A stretch of 64,000 nucleotides of DNA. It comes from Valencia hispanica. Its lineage: Eukaryota > Chordata > Actinopteri > Cyprinodontiformes > Valenciidae. The position numbers and the translations under genes are program-made. Shown in pieces: positions 1 through 11,786 of this stretch (position 1 is its first letter; every line of letters starts with the position of its first letter). The stretch lies in assembly GCA_963556495.2 (NCBI GenBank), contig OY747713.1:43089961-43153960 (forward strand). The letters are read 5' to 3'. The notes beneath the pieces were generated by a model. The model did not search any database. It was not told the origin of the DNA and saw only the letters and a program-made list of their open reading frames with translations.

Positions 1-591
1 CACGGCATCCTAAACCAGAGGGAATAATTGTCCAAAAAAAAGCAGGGGTTTAACCAAAGAAAAGAAAAAAAAAGATTAACAAAAGTCAACAAATCACCAC
101 AGAGCTACTCCAACGTACTGCCACCATGAGTGACGTTAATTTTACCCTTTTTGACAAAATGCGTGTTAGTTTGAATATTCAATATGTTGTTAAAGTCTGT
201 CGTGGCTCTGTTGTTTCAGTCTGTTTATCAAGAAAATTGCAAACTGATGCTCAGCTGGCTTCCTACACATTTTTTTTTCTTTTAATGTCCATGTTCCTTA
301 CATTTTACAGGACTCTAATTTCCAGTAATTCCCAAGACAATTGAAAGATTAAATAAATGAATGAATGTCTGGGAAGTATCACATCTTAATATCTATAGTG
401 GTTATAGGCTCAAAAGATGGATGGATGGGTGGATGGGAGAGCAGGAACCACATGGAGTGCTGTTTATAAAGTTAAACTGTCAAAAATGAACAGCAACAAT
501 TTGGATTATTTAGCCTTCTTAAGAGAAGGTCACGTGCTTCAGCCCCAAAAAGAAATCCGAGCTGAAAACGAGCAAGTCAGAGAAAGCCCTA
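1..591. other. no gene recognised
   Basis: A/T-rich non-coding sequence. Only short chance ORFs are present. A 'ttaaataaatgaatgaatg' stretch near 344-366 looks like the 3' tail of a short retroposon, and a degenerate (GATG) tract lies near 416-438. I see no motif, repeat boundary or exon here. Confidence 0.5.
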
Positions 592-1200
592 TTATCTAAG
601 TAGAAAAGCATAATGGCCCCCACCTTGGCTTGCGACCGCCTGGGGGAAGGTGGGGGCAAGAGAGAGAAGAGGCCATCTCGACTGGTGGAAGCTAACTATT
701 AGCAACTCCACAACATGGCAGAACACGGTCGGGCTTGTGTTATTTGTAAATATAGCACAAAAGCGTTGCATATTTTTACCCAAGAAAGAGGAGCTGATAG
801 AGAAACGGTTGGATTGTGTCTTGGAACACCACCGATGAAGTAAGTTAAATTAATCATTGGATTGAAGGCAGCAAAGAGTCGCATTGCTGTTAGCCAATCA
901 GAGATGAGACGCTTGCATATCGTGAATAATAATGAGTCAGACATGTGATCCTGACGTTTCACCCCACCCACTCCTTCGACACACTGCAACCTCTTGAAAC
1001 AGGAGCGAGACGAAAGTGTTCTTCACATGAGATGGCTCACAACGCAGATAATTGGGCTAGAGAGCTCAGGAAATTCATTGAAAAATTAGTGAATGAGACC
1101 ATTAAGTTAGCAAGCTTTCCTGAAATTCCTGCTCTACATTTTTTCAAAACGCATAGCCAAATTAAAACTAAAGCTGCTCCTGAACCATTTTGAGTAGAGA
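592..1200. repeat. degenerate interspersed element, class unknown
   Basis: The block has a C-rich/purine-rich head (cccccacc and ggggaaggtgggggc at 617-660) and a short + frame from the ATG near 715 containing a Cys-x2-Cys pair (ACVICK). That frame ends a few codons before a 'gtaagt'-like site near 840. The rest is non-coding. It resembles a multi-copy teleost repeat, but I cannot find its termini. The Cys pair could come from a THAP-like zinc finger; this is weak. A single-copy gene is unlikely because no frame stays open. Confidence 0.3.
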
Positions 1201-1439
1201 CATGGATGGGGTCTCTTTGGAAAGAAAACACTGTGAATGTTAGGAGTCTGGGGTGTTTGCCTGTGTTTCTTGTATGTGTTGCTGTTTACAGTTGCAGCTC
1301 ACTGAGGCTCATTACTGGCTGGATAAGAGGAGCTGGCTGTCAGAACTTAAGAGCCTGAGTGTTGCATTCAATTGGTTTCTTCGCCACCATCTCCCCATGA
1401 TCTGCTTACCAGCTTCTCTTAAAGCTCCGGATTCAAGTT

Positions 1440-1875
1440 CTCATGTCTGACACCGGACTAGCTCCGCGCTTCTTTGTGACCAAGCTCAAGCTCCAAGCCT
1501 CTACCTGCCCACCCTCTGTGCTCCGTCCTCGTTCTCCGTCTTCTTTTTCAGGATCCCTCCCCTCCGTGTCTCCCAGAAAACCTCAGACGTTTCATTCAGA
1601 CATCCCAGACTCCTAGCTCTCCTCCCCTTGGCATCCTCTCCATCATCTGCAGAGTAAGACTCACCTGAGAACTTTTAGATTGTCTGAAGTATTCTCAGAA
1701 CTATAATCACCTGTGGACTTCCCTTTCTGCAGTTTCTCTCACCTCCATTCCTCCGTGCAGTGTTCCTGGTTCCAGTCATCATCTTCCTTATCATTTCAAT
1801 AAACCTTGTCTTGCATTTTACTGGTCTCTCTGGTGGTGTTCTGCATTTGGGTCAGAAATCTTTATAACAACAGGA
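1440..1875 (+). repeat. possible LTR or retroelement 3' end
   Basis: Pyrimidine-rich sequence leads to 'tcaataaacctt' near 1797 (a polyadenylation-type signal), then 'gtgttctgcatttgggtc' near 1838-1855. That order, a late AATAAA followed by a conserved 'ctgcatttgggtc' block, is what I associate with the U3/R/U5 of teleost Ty3/gypsy LTRs. No second LTR, primer-binding site or target duplication was found, so this would be a solo or truncated LTR at best. Confidence 0.3.
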
Positions 1876-2578
1876 CACATTACTGCCTCTTCTCAAACAA
1901 AGCTCCACGGCTTCCTGTTGTATTTTGACACGCAGCTGAAAGGATATGTTACTGGTGTGGAATGTGCATAATCATCTCTTGTCTGCGTTTGGATAAGCCA
2001 TTTTGCGCTTGGCATTTACGGTGGTAGTGATGAAGCCCACCCCGTCATGTAAGATATCTGCATTTACAGCATTCCATTGGCTATTAGATGTATCAGTCAT
2101 CAGAATTCTGGTTCTAATCACACAAGGAAGAATGGCGACCGGAATTTTCACCCATCAGCTATCGGCTGAAGATGTGCCACAGTGGAAGGGGAAACCCGTC
2201 ACCTATTGGATCAAGTAAGGTGTCGATCAAAAGCTAACCCTTGCGCAGGCATGCGCAGTGATATTTGTAGGCGTTTGTCAGCATTTTAGCAAATGACATG
2301 ACAATAAGAATAGTGAGCAGTAGACAACAGTACAGAAAATACAGTTTTATCGCTGTGGATTTCACCTTTTTCTGCACCTCAGACTTGTCATAACTATTTT
2401 GTATGGAGGACTTTGATCAGACCCTTGTGGATGTAAAAAGACCATTTTATATATATAAATAAATTAACACCATAGTGAATATCTGAATTAGAAAGCTAAA
2501 CTCCCTTTTTCTTTTTTTAGACTGGCTAAATAACTAAAATCGTTTGTGTTAATTTTTCACTGTGTAACTTTCTGCCAT
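1876..2578. other. no gene recognised
   Basis: Non-coding. A 71-codon open frame at 2003-2218 has no recognisable motif and is probably chance. No repeat boundary is seen. Confidence 0.4.
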
Positions 2579-3765
2579 GTACAGAGGTTCGCGGACGACA
2601 CAGCGATTGTGGGTTGTATAAAGAGTTGACAAGAGGATGAGTACAGAGCCCTGATCCAGAACTTTGTTTCATGGTGTGACTCTAACCACGTCCTCCTTAA
2701 AGACCAACTCACCCCCCATCCAGAGTCCTACTCCACCTACATTTCCGGTTTGAAAAATGTGGGCAAAAGGAAGCGTTGCCTGGCAGACCGAGGAATGCGC
2801 GGGGGGAGGGCTGGGTGGCATCAACACTTCCTTGCTATTCCAGCTCCAACTCGCTATGGAGACGTGGCCGAGACAGGGCTTGTTGTACACTCCACATCGG
2901 CAGGAAGGCTGACGTCAGTTAACCAAGCTGAGCCAGTAGTGATGCCCGATTCAAATTCAAGTGCAGTGTAAAGTTTTAACCTGAAGAGGGCACTCCACTA
3001 ACGGTTTTTTGTAAAAAAGGAATATTTTTACTAAAAATTTTACTAAAATACAAAAGATAATGACCAGACATGTAGATTATTACTATTAGAGACTCATTTA
3101 TACAGTTTATCAGCAAAAAATAGTTGATTTGGGGGTGAGTTGGACTTTAACATCTCCAAAACCAGGGAGATGGTGGTGGACTTCAGGAGACCAAGGCCAC
3201 ACCCAGAGCCAGTTTTCTTAAAGGGAGAGTGTGTGGAGGTGGTACACACCTACGAATATCTTGGAGTGCAGCTGAATGACAAGCTGGACTCCCAACACAG
3301 ATGCTTTGTACAGCCTCAAGAACAAGGACGTTGCACGACTGGACAAGCTGGTGAGGAAGACAGGCTCAGTCATTGGGTTGGATATGGACAGTATGACATC
3401 TGTGGCAGAGCAACGAGTGCTGAATTGACTCCTGTCCATCATAGACAATCCTAATCATCCACTCCACAGTACCATCTCCAGACAGAAAAGCAGACTGTTG
3501 TCACTGTCCTGCTCCACTGACAGACTGAGGAGATCGTTTCTCCTCCATGCCATAAGGCTTTTTAATGCCTCTCGGGAAGAGCAACAATACTTAACACATT
3601 GATCACGCTAACTGCAAGGCTTTTAAAATGATTGTTATGATAATTTATTTGCATTTTAATGCATTTATGCATACATTTTTAGTATTTTATTTGGAGTTTG
3701 TCCCTGCACCCCCTTCTTTTAAGCTGCTGGAACTGTAAATTTCTCTTGTAAGATTAATAAAGTAT
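2579..3765 (+). mobile_element. LINE fragment, Rex1/CR1-like, split by a MITE
   Basis: This is a 5'-truncated non-LTR retrotransposon reverse-transcriptase fragment. At 2586 the frame reads FADDTAIVG, the RT catalytic A/F-x-D-D box. It runs to 'NHVLL' at 2700, is interrupted by a 446-bp MITE, and resumes at 3151 with 'ISKTREMVVDFRR' and 'YEYLGVQLNDKLD', the segment that follows the YADD box in CR1/Rex1-type LINEs. A frameshift lies near 3300. The non-coding 3' part ends in 'gattaataaagtatctatc' and then a (TCTG)n tract, the usual tail for this family. Related minus-strand copies lie at 10661, 34700, 45516 and 52270. The element is dead: truncated, frameshifted and interrupted. Confidence 0.8.
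2701..3146. mobile_element. non-autonomous DNA transposon (MITE), TTAA target duplication
   Basis: The ends are inverted: the left end begins AGACCAACTCACCCCC and the right end reads, on the other strand, AGTCCAACTCACCCCC. Both are flanked by TTAA (2697-2700 and 3147-3150). Removing the element plus one TTAA rejoins the surrounding LINE frame without a shift, which confirms both boundaries. There is no transposase. A TTAA duplication is characteristic of piggyBac and of Kolobok transposases; the AG-type terminus does not decide between them. A second, 3'-truncated copy lies at about 58172-58400. Confidence 0.85.
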
Positions 3766-3772
3766 CTATCTA

Positions 3773-3839
<67 letters not shown>

Positions 3840-3840
3840 G
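3757..3840. repeat. (TCTA)n/(TCTG)n microsatellite
   Basis: A few tatc/tcta units pass into about 17 uninterrupted tctg/ctgt units directly after the LINE tail. The microsatellite probably grew from that tail. Confidence 0.95.
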
Positions 3841-3844
3841 GTAT

Positions 3845-4425
3845 CCTGTATATGGGTACAATAACATCAACAGAGAATAAATAAAGTAATTATTTGGTCA
3901 ATTAAACCCTTTAGAGCTGAACAGGATGCTGTAATCACCTTTTGGCAAGTCTAATGATCCTTTTTAGCAATTTTGGGGTTGTATCTATGATGCAAAGAGC
4001 CCAATGTCTTGTGATGAGAACAATAACACAGTAATTCTGAAGCGCATTTAACCCTTCATAGGTAAGCTGGATGCTGTAATTACTTTTTGGTAGGTACAAT
4101 GGTCACTTTTAGCCATTTTAGGGATATTTAAGATGATACAAAGGACCCAGTAAACTGTGACGTGTACATCATAAAGAAAGAAAGAAAGAAATTCTGAGGC
4201 ACATTTAACCCTTTATAGGTAAACAATGATGCTGTAATCACTTTTTGACAAGTGAAATAATACATTTTAGCCATTTCAGGGATATCTAAAATGATGCAAA
4301 GGAGTCAGTATGCTGTGATGGGTAGAATAATGTCAATAGATATTAATTAAAGTCCTTTTAGTCCTTCATAAGTAAACAGGATATGTTATGGTCACTTTTT
4401 GCCAAGTGAACAACCACAATTCTAA
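3845..4425. repeat. ~155-bp imperfect tandem repeat, about 3.5-4 copies
   Basis: A block of the form 'aaccctt(t/c)ataggtaaac..gatgctgtaatcactttttg..aag' followed by 'tttagccattt.agggatat.taa.atgatgcaaagg' recurs. The 'ccctt' landmark is near 3906, 4052, 4208 and 4364, giving periods of about 146-157 bp. Copies differ by substitutions and small indels, including an AAAG run near 4174-4190. There is no open frame across the array. It looks like a minor local satellite rather than a known transposon. Confidence 0.7.
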
Positions 4426-5540
4426 AGTATTATATGTGCTGAATATAGCTATTTATGCTTTAATTGTGTCACCTTTAATCAAAACAAAGTCCTTTATAGA
4501 TAGTAACAGTGTAATCGTGGGGGTATAAGACATTGTATGCCGTTATGATATTGGCAAAACAAACAAGACGAGATCGATAAAATCGTTGGAAAATAGTTTC
4601 TTTTCATTTACATAACATTTCACTTTAAAAAGTACAATGAAAGAATTAAAACACATAAATATGATTACTAAATAATTTTAAAGCTGAAGAAACACTTTTC
4701 TGAATCAAACATTTTCTACATAAAATGTAGGCTGTTAAAATAATACTTACAATAGGTAATGTATCTGTGTTAGAACAGGGTTCCAGTGACAACATCAAGT
4801 GTTTACCGTGTGTTTAATTGACCTACAAATGGCTCATCAGAAAATAACGTTAGAGCAACAAAGCTTGTGTACAAACAAGAGGTCTCACTTTAGCATAAAC
4901 TGTAGATTTGTGTCCTTGTCCGGTGCATTTTTGTTGGTTAAAGCGTGTTTGTTTTTTATACAGTGAAATGACTCGGAGTAGGTAGAAGAACCGAAAATCT
5001 GACTCAAGAAAGAGTAGCGATACTTTATAATAATTGGACTCAAGTCAAAGTAAAAAGTGTGGTACAGTAAAACTACTCCCAAAAGTAGGTTTTCCCCGCC
5101 CCAAAAACAGTACTCAAGTAAATGTAACTAGATACCGACCTCTGGTTGTGACGACATAAAAACATAGGCTATATTTAGCCTTCAACGAGTTATTAATATT
5201 GTTGGTTGTATAAAAAACCTTGTTATGTTGTTATACTACCAATAGAAGTATTTTTGTTAACATTATGGTTGCATCCTTTGAACAATCAGATTGTTCTCCA
5301 AACCAAGCTGGATTTCACTCTGCATTCAGGCTTATATTGGGACTGAAAGCTTCAAACAACTTCTGAAATAGAAAATAAAACACAATGAGTCGCTGGAGAA
5401 AATCTTTACAGTCAAATGGAGACAAACATCTGCTAAAGTTCTTCATGGGGGAAATGTTTTTTTTTTTTTTTGCTTTTTAGTGTCAATAATGTTTGCCGAA
5501 TCTGAAGCCGCATTCGTTGCGGGTCACGCCGAGAAACGCA
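4426..5540. other. no gene; MITE-like repeat near 4905-5145
   Basis: Mostly A/T-rich unique sequence. Between about 4905 and 5145 the text ('actcaagtcaaagtaaaaagtgt', 'acagtactcaagtaaatgtaac') resembles the abundant teleost 'AAGTAAAAGTA' MITE family. I cannot fix its ends. A poly-T run lies at 5458-5472. Confidence 0.4.
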
Positions 5541-5974
5541 GTTCCCTTACCCGTGCGCGCTCCCGCGCCGCGGCGCCGGATAACTTTATGACACAACACC
5601 TGCCCCGATGTTTCTCCCATACGTCACCAGACCTGGATCTACTAAACAAACTGCTGACATGACGCGCGGGTGTAAGATAAGCGAGCGGGCGCGCTGTGAC
5701 AGTGGGCGGACCATACATAAAGGGAGAGCGCACACGGTCAGAGCGCACACACGGCATACCGCTGCCTGCCTGGAGGGAACATCTGGCTGGTCTTTCTGGA
5801 TTTTAGAGCCCCCCCCCCCCCCCCCCCAAAAAAAAAAAAAAACCCAACAACACTTGTATTCAGCCACTTTTTGCTTCCGATCATTTCTCTTCTTTCCTTT
5901 ATTTATCCCCAATCCTTTCTCGCATTAACTCACGACTATTAGAGGTGATTAAGTTTGCCTCCAGTAAGGCGGAC
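5541..5974 (+). promoter_or_regulatory. oprd1: CpG-rich promoter and 5' leader of oprd1
   Basis: CpG density rises sharply against the A/T-rich surroundings ('cccgtgcgcgctcccgcgccgcggcgccgg' region, 5550-5580; 'gcgagcgggcgcgctgtg' near 5680). A weak TATA-like 'catacataaagg' is at about 5712. Downstream is a poly-C/poly-A junction (about 5811-5842), a pyrimidine-rich leader, then the receptor ATG at 5975. A start further up at 5945 is in frame but adds ten residues of no family character. Several upstream ATGs (for example 5608) would give upstream ORFs if transcribed. The transcription start cannot be placed from sequence alone. Confidence 0.55.
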
Positions 5975-6204
5975 ATGGAGCCCTACACGGTCCCCGGAGC
6001 GCAGCTCTCTCTGGCCGACCTGTACTCCGTCATCCCCTTTAACGTCACCTTCCCGGAGGAAGGCGAGCTGAACTCCACGGAGCCGCGGAGCCCCGCGAGG
6101 AGCGCCGGGGGGATGATCATCGCCGTGTCCATCACGGCGCTCTACTCGGTCATCTGCGTCGTGGGACTGCTGGGCAACGTCCTCGTCATGTACGGAGTGG
6201 TCAG
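5975..6204 (+). CDS. oprd1: delta-type opioid receptor, coding exon 1
   Basis: This exon encodes residues 1-76 and two bases of codon 77 of a class A GPCR for enkephalin-type opioid peptides, which acts at the plasma membrane through Gi/o. It contains the extracellular N-terminus with two N-glycosylation sequons (N23-V-T and N33-S-T) and helix 1 (about residues 47-75, [17 protein letters not shown]68 is the conserved N1.50). The start at 5975 (MEPYTV) matches the MEP start of vertebrate delta receptors and gives a normal-length N-terminus. The exon ends TCAG|gtaaat, phase 2, the position where opioid receptor genes carry their first coding intron. The next coding exon is about 40.4 kb away. 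Confidence 0.93.
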
Positions 6205-6589
6205 GTAAATACATGGACAGTGGATAAGTGGCATTGAGCAGGATTTATTCCCCGTGTTTGGCAAAATCACAGTAGGTCCAGTTTGGATTTCATAAAGAGA
6301 AAAGTGACTTCAAGGTGGATCAACGTTGTTTAAAAATGGGAAAATATTCTTTTAACAAAAATAAAATCAGCTTTTATCGTCATTTTATTCCTTTTTATTC
6401 AGTGGGGACAAAATCCCCTTTCACGAAACAGTCGGTTTTAGCAAACACCACTGGTGTCACATTAAGACTGCTCTCCTATGACAATTCACAATTCATCTAC
6501 AGGATTTTCATCATCCATCAGGGCAAGTCAATGACTCAATGCAATCCGCTGGGATTCCTTAAATAGAAAACTTTTAAATTGACTTAATT

Positions 6590-6715
6590 GATACACACAA
6601 TATTGATTGGGTTGTTTGTATGGTTGAATCGAAATGACTTTTCTTGTAAAGTGCCTTGAGATGACATCTGTTGTGTATTGGTGCTTTATAAGTAAACTGA
6701 ATTGAAACTTGAACT
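6590..6715 (+). repeat. dispersed teleost repeat tail
   Basis: It contains 'gtaaagtgccttgagatgac' followed by 'gtattggtgctttataagtaaactgaattga'. The reverse complement of the same tail occurs at about 25890-25960 ('ttatttatatagccccgattcac...caaggcactttac'), so this is a multi-copy element. The form (stem, then aataaa-like repeats) suggests a retroposon 3' end. Confidence 0.55.
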
Positions 6716-8231
6716 AAATCTTTTGCATAGTCTCTGTAATGGTGCATAGTACTGGCTTCTCTTTAAAGATCAGCCCACGGGTTTTGTACAGGAGCAAGGT
6801 CTTTGATGAAAGAAGGCTGATTTTGAGGCTGATGAACCATTTCTGTGTTTATTTGGCCATAACTATCTGGTCAAAGTGCATGAAAAAGTGTCGTTTTCAG
6901 TTAACTGCAAGAGTTCACCATCATTTTACTTGAAATATTCTGGCAAACAGTTCACAACTGCATGCACCCTAAACACATTACCAGAATCTTCGGAGAAGAC
7001 CCTGGCCCACAGCATTATCCACTCTCCACCATATGGAACAGTTTGCATGAGGTGCTTTTGTAGATATCCAGCCTTGGTGTCTTTTGCCGAACTCACCCAG
7101 AGTAATTTACTGAAAAGATTAATCTTAGTCTCATCTGACCAAAGCAGAACATTTTAGTTAAAAGTCTCAGGAGAGTTTTTGAAGGTAGAATTGAAACAGC
7201 AGGGTTTTTTGTTTTCTGGCATCACTCTCAAACCTTCAATTGGCATGTAGATGGTGTCCAATGGTTGTTACGGAGACTTGGTGACCCCCAATATGCAATT
7301 CTTTGCTGAATTTCTTTAACTGTGCTCTTGAATATGTTTTTTAGCTTTCATTTCCATCCTGCTTACTGTGTGGGTGCAAGATAAACATGGGTCTCTGTCC
7401 AGCCTACTGGTCAGTGGCTAACCCCCAATGTACACTGGGTGAAGGAGCGGCGCATTACGGCGGCGACGTGGTTTTGTTGTGACCTCACCAGGAGTGTGTC
7501 AGACTCGGACTTGCGAGATCACAAAATCACAGAAGAATAACAAGATCACGTTTAATATCTCCATAACAACCATGGATGGAGACACTGGCATGGTCCATAC
7601 CTTCTCCTTTTTGGTGTTGCCTTTGTGAAAAAGGATGTGTGGTATCATATATAATGTTGTGATTCTCCACTGCCAGAATAAAAGCCTCTTCGTCCAAGCT
7701 GAAAAAAAACACTGATGTTCTGCTCAAAGAAGACAAGAAGAAAATAAGCCCTTTGGTCACTGATAAGGACGTAATGTTTATATAGGCTAGTAAAGGTATT
7801 ATAACGTCGTTACTCTTCTCACCGAGCAGCGGGGTGCTCTCCCGTCTCAGAGCTCAGAAAACAGGCAACCTTTTCAGCCCCGCACACTGCAGCTCACCTC
7901 CACCCGGCCGCCCAGGTCCACCGGTATGGCAAGCCATTGGTATCAAAAATAACGCGTAAATTACTTGTTGTTTTAACCCGTAACACAGTTGGACTCAGAG
8001 AAGATATTGACCCCACTGCGTCCAGAACACTAATAAATCGGTCATGCTCGAAGCAGAAGGTTGCAGGCGCCACTTGGGACTAGTCACAAAAACAGCAGAA
8101 TGTAAATGGCTGGGACTGCATCTGTTCAAGTCTGTAGAATATATGACTTCATAAAGCCAGTTTTTTTAATTCCATGTATCAAACTTTTGTTCTACCACAA
8201 TAATATCATGAATTTAAAAGAAAATACCTCA
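6716..8231. other. no gene; possible degenerate Tc1 relic at ~6990-7200
   Basis: At about 7125-7150 'agtctcatctgaccaaagcagaac' resembles the antisense of the SDE catalytic segment of Tc1 transposases (compare 10186-10200), and the preceding text also looks like antisense Tc1 coding sequence, but no frame is open. The rest (7330-8230) shows no gene. A GC-rich patch at 7440-7480 and 7840-7930 has no recognisable exon. Confidence 0.35.
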
Positions 8232-8236
8232 AAATG

Positions 8237-8237
<1 letters not shown>

Positions 8238-8327
<90 letters not shown>
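8238..8327. repeat. (TA)n microsatellite
   Basis: About 44 uninterrupted TA units. It served as the target for the Tc1 element that begins at its right edge. Confidence 0.97.
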
Positions 8328-8328
<1 letters not shown>

Positions 8329-9407
8329 CTCAGCAAAAAAAGAAACATCCTCTGACTTTCAACTGTTTTTACTTTCAGTAAACTTAATGTGTGTAAATAT
8401 TTGTATGAACACTAAAAGAGTCAACACCATAGGACATAAACTAAAAATGTTTCACAGACATGTGACTAACAGAAATAGAATAATGTGTCCTTGAATGAAG
8501 GGAGGCTCAAAATCAAAAGTACCAGTCAGTATCTGGTGTGGCCACCAGCTGCTTGAAGTACTGCAGAGCATCTCCTCCTCATGGACTGGACCACCTCCAA
8601 ATCGATCCTGCTCCAGGGTACAGGCCTCGGTGTAACGCTCATTCCTTCGACGATAAACACGAATCCGTCCATCACCTCTGGTGAGACAAAACCGTGACTC
8701 ATCAGTGAAGAGCACTTTTTTCTACTCCTGTCTGGTCCAGCGAAGGTGGCTTTGTGCCCATAGGTGGCGTTGTTGCTGGTGATGTCTGGTAAGGACCTGC
8801 CTTACAACAGGCCTACAAGCCCTCAGTCCAGCCTCTCTCAGCCTATTGCGGACAGTCTGAGTACTGATGGAGGGATTGTGTGTTCCTGGTGTGACTCGGG
8901 CAGTTGTTGTGGCCATCCTGTACCTGTCACGCAGGTGTGATATTCGGATGTACCGATCCTGTGCAGGTGTTGTTACACGTGGGCTTCCACTGCGAGGATG
9001 ATCAGCTGTCCTTCCTGTCTCCCTGTCTTAGGCGTCTCACAGTGCGGACATTAGCCACATCAGCGGTCCTCATGCCTCCCTGCAGCATGCCTAATACACG
9101 TTCATGCAGATGAGCAGGGACCCTGGGCATCTTTCTTTGGGTGTTTTTCACAGTCGGTAGACAAGTCTCTTTAGTGTCCTGCGTTTTTAGAACTGTGACC
9201 TTAAATGCCTACTTTCTGTAAGCTGTTAAGGTCTTAACGACCATTCCACAGGTGCATGTTAATTAATTGATTATGGTTAATTGAACATGCATGGAAAACA
9301 TTGTTTAAACCCTTTACAATTAAGATCTGTAAAGTTATTTCGAATTTTGGAACATTATTGTTGAAATACACAGTCCTGAAAAAGGACGTTTCTTTTTTTG
9401 CTGAGTT
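8328..9407 (-). mobile_element. Tc1/mariner transposon with deleted transposase
   Basis: Terminal inverted repeats: left ACTCAGCAAAAAAAGAAACA, right (reverse complement) ACTCAGCAAAAAAAGAAACG. The flanks are TA dinucleotides. The transposase is on the minus strand. An N-terminal helix-turn-helix part starts near 9130 and has an in-frame stop near 9000. A middle part follows at 8722-8916. Then comes the catalytic piece at 8452-8715, with LFTDESRF (first Asp of the DDE triad) and a frame that leaves the family after 'RFGGG', so the second Asp and the Glu are gone. An internal deletion makes it non-autonomous. Confidence 0.85.
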
Positions 9408-9411
9408 TATA

Positions 9412-10600
<1,189 letters not shown>

Positions 10601-10660
10601 AATGATGTACTGCTGTACTGAGCAGAACTTCTCACTCAGAGCTCAGCAGCCTGACTGATT

Positions 10661-11545
10661 TGAAATTGAATTGAAAAAAACTTTATTGATCCCAGAGGGA
10701 AATTAAGTGTTGGTATAGCTCATCTAATTAATTCTTTAAGGAGTTGTTGTAGATGATGATGGCTGTGGGCAGGAAGGATTTCCTGTAGCCGTCTGTATTG
10801 CAGCGAAACTAAAGAAGCCTCCGACTGAAGACGCTCTGTTGTTGTATGACTGTCTCATGAAGAGGATGCTCAGGGTTGTCCATAATTTTTTTGATTTTGT
10901 GAAAAATCCTTCTTTGCATCATCATCTCCAGATTTTCCACAGTCGTCCCAAGAACAGAACCAGAACCTTCTTCATCAGGTTGTTGACTCTTTTTAAATCC
11001 CTGGCTCTGATGCTGCTACCCCAACAGATGACGGCTGAAGAGATTACACTCTCCACAACAGACTTGTAGAAGATCTGCAGCATCTTGCTGAAAACCTTGA
11101 AGGACCTAAGCTTCCTCAAGAAGTATAGTCTGCTCTGTCCCTTCTTCACTGTTCAGTCTCCATTCCAGTCTGTTGTCCAGGTGAACTCCGAGGTATTTAT
11201 AATCCTCAACCAGCTCCACTTCTTCTCCCACCATACAAACAGTGTTTCACTCAAGCCAGTTTCTTTTGAAATCTACAATCATCTCCTTTGATTTGTTCAC
11301 ATTCAACTCAAGGTAAGACGATTGTTTCCACACCATGTCACAAAGCAGTCCACCAGCTCTCTGTATTAAGCTTATTGTCCATCTCTGATACACCCGACAA
11401 TTGCAGAGTCATCTGAGTATTTCTGCAGATGACAGGTCTCTGATTTGTACTGGAAGTTTGAGGTGTACAGAGTGAAAAGGAATGGTGAGAGTACGGTCCC
11501 CTGTGGTGCTCCTGTGCTGAATTTGTTTGTGCAGGAAGTTGAAAT
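10661..11545 (-). mobile_element. Rex1-like LINE, 3' part
   Basis: Minus-strand copy of the 2579-3765 family. The tail 'aattgaaaaaaactttattgatccc' is at 10665. Coding remnant at 10922-11149 reads KKGQSRLYFLRKLRSFKVFSK, the conserved C-terminal part of the RT ORF. It is 5'-truncated and frameshifted. Its 3' end is about 95% identical by eye to the fragment at 52270-52497, so these two copies are relatively young or share a subfamily. Confidence 0.8.
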
Positions 11546-11569
11546 ACATATTCATGAATTCAATCATGA

Positions 11570-11786
11570 CTTATTACCTCCGCCAAGGAAGTTTGTTTGT
11601 TTGTCTGTCAGTTAGCAACACAAATCAAAAAGTTGTAGTAGGACTTTGAAGACTTTTTCAGGAAATGTCCGCAGTGGGACCAGGAAGAAGTCATTCAATT
11701 TCGGGGGTGATCTAGTTCACAGTTTGGGGTGGGGGTGGGGGGCTGCCTTGGTGGAGGCCTGTGCTCTCCAAGTGGTTTTCTAGTTA
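11570..11786. repeat. foldback-type dispersed repeat
   Basis: The left end 'tacctccgccaaggaagtttg' and the right end 'ctgccttggtggaggcctg' are inverted (CCTCCGCCAAGG against CCTCCACCAAGG). The body 'tcaggaaatgtc..' and the terminal 'ctctccaagtggttttctag' match a repeat I recognise as widespread in fish. It does not code. Confidence 0.5.

Noticed and set aside
592..990. THAP-domain host gene
   Set aside because: Only one Cys-x2-Cys pair and a short open frame. No His-containing second half, and the flanks look like a multi-copy repeat.
5945..5974. Alternative upstream start for the receptor
   Set aside because: The ten extra residues show no family similarity, and MEP at 5975 matches the known delta receptor start.
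8234..8494. ORF starting in the (TA)n tract
   Set aside because: A Tyr-Ile repeat from a microsatellite, running into Tc1 terminal sequence.
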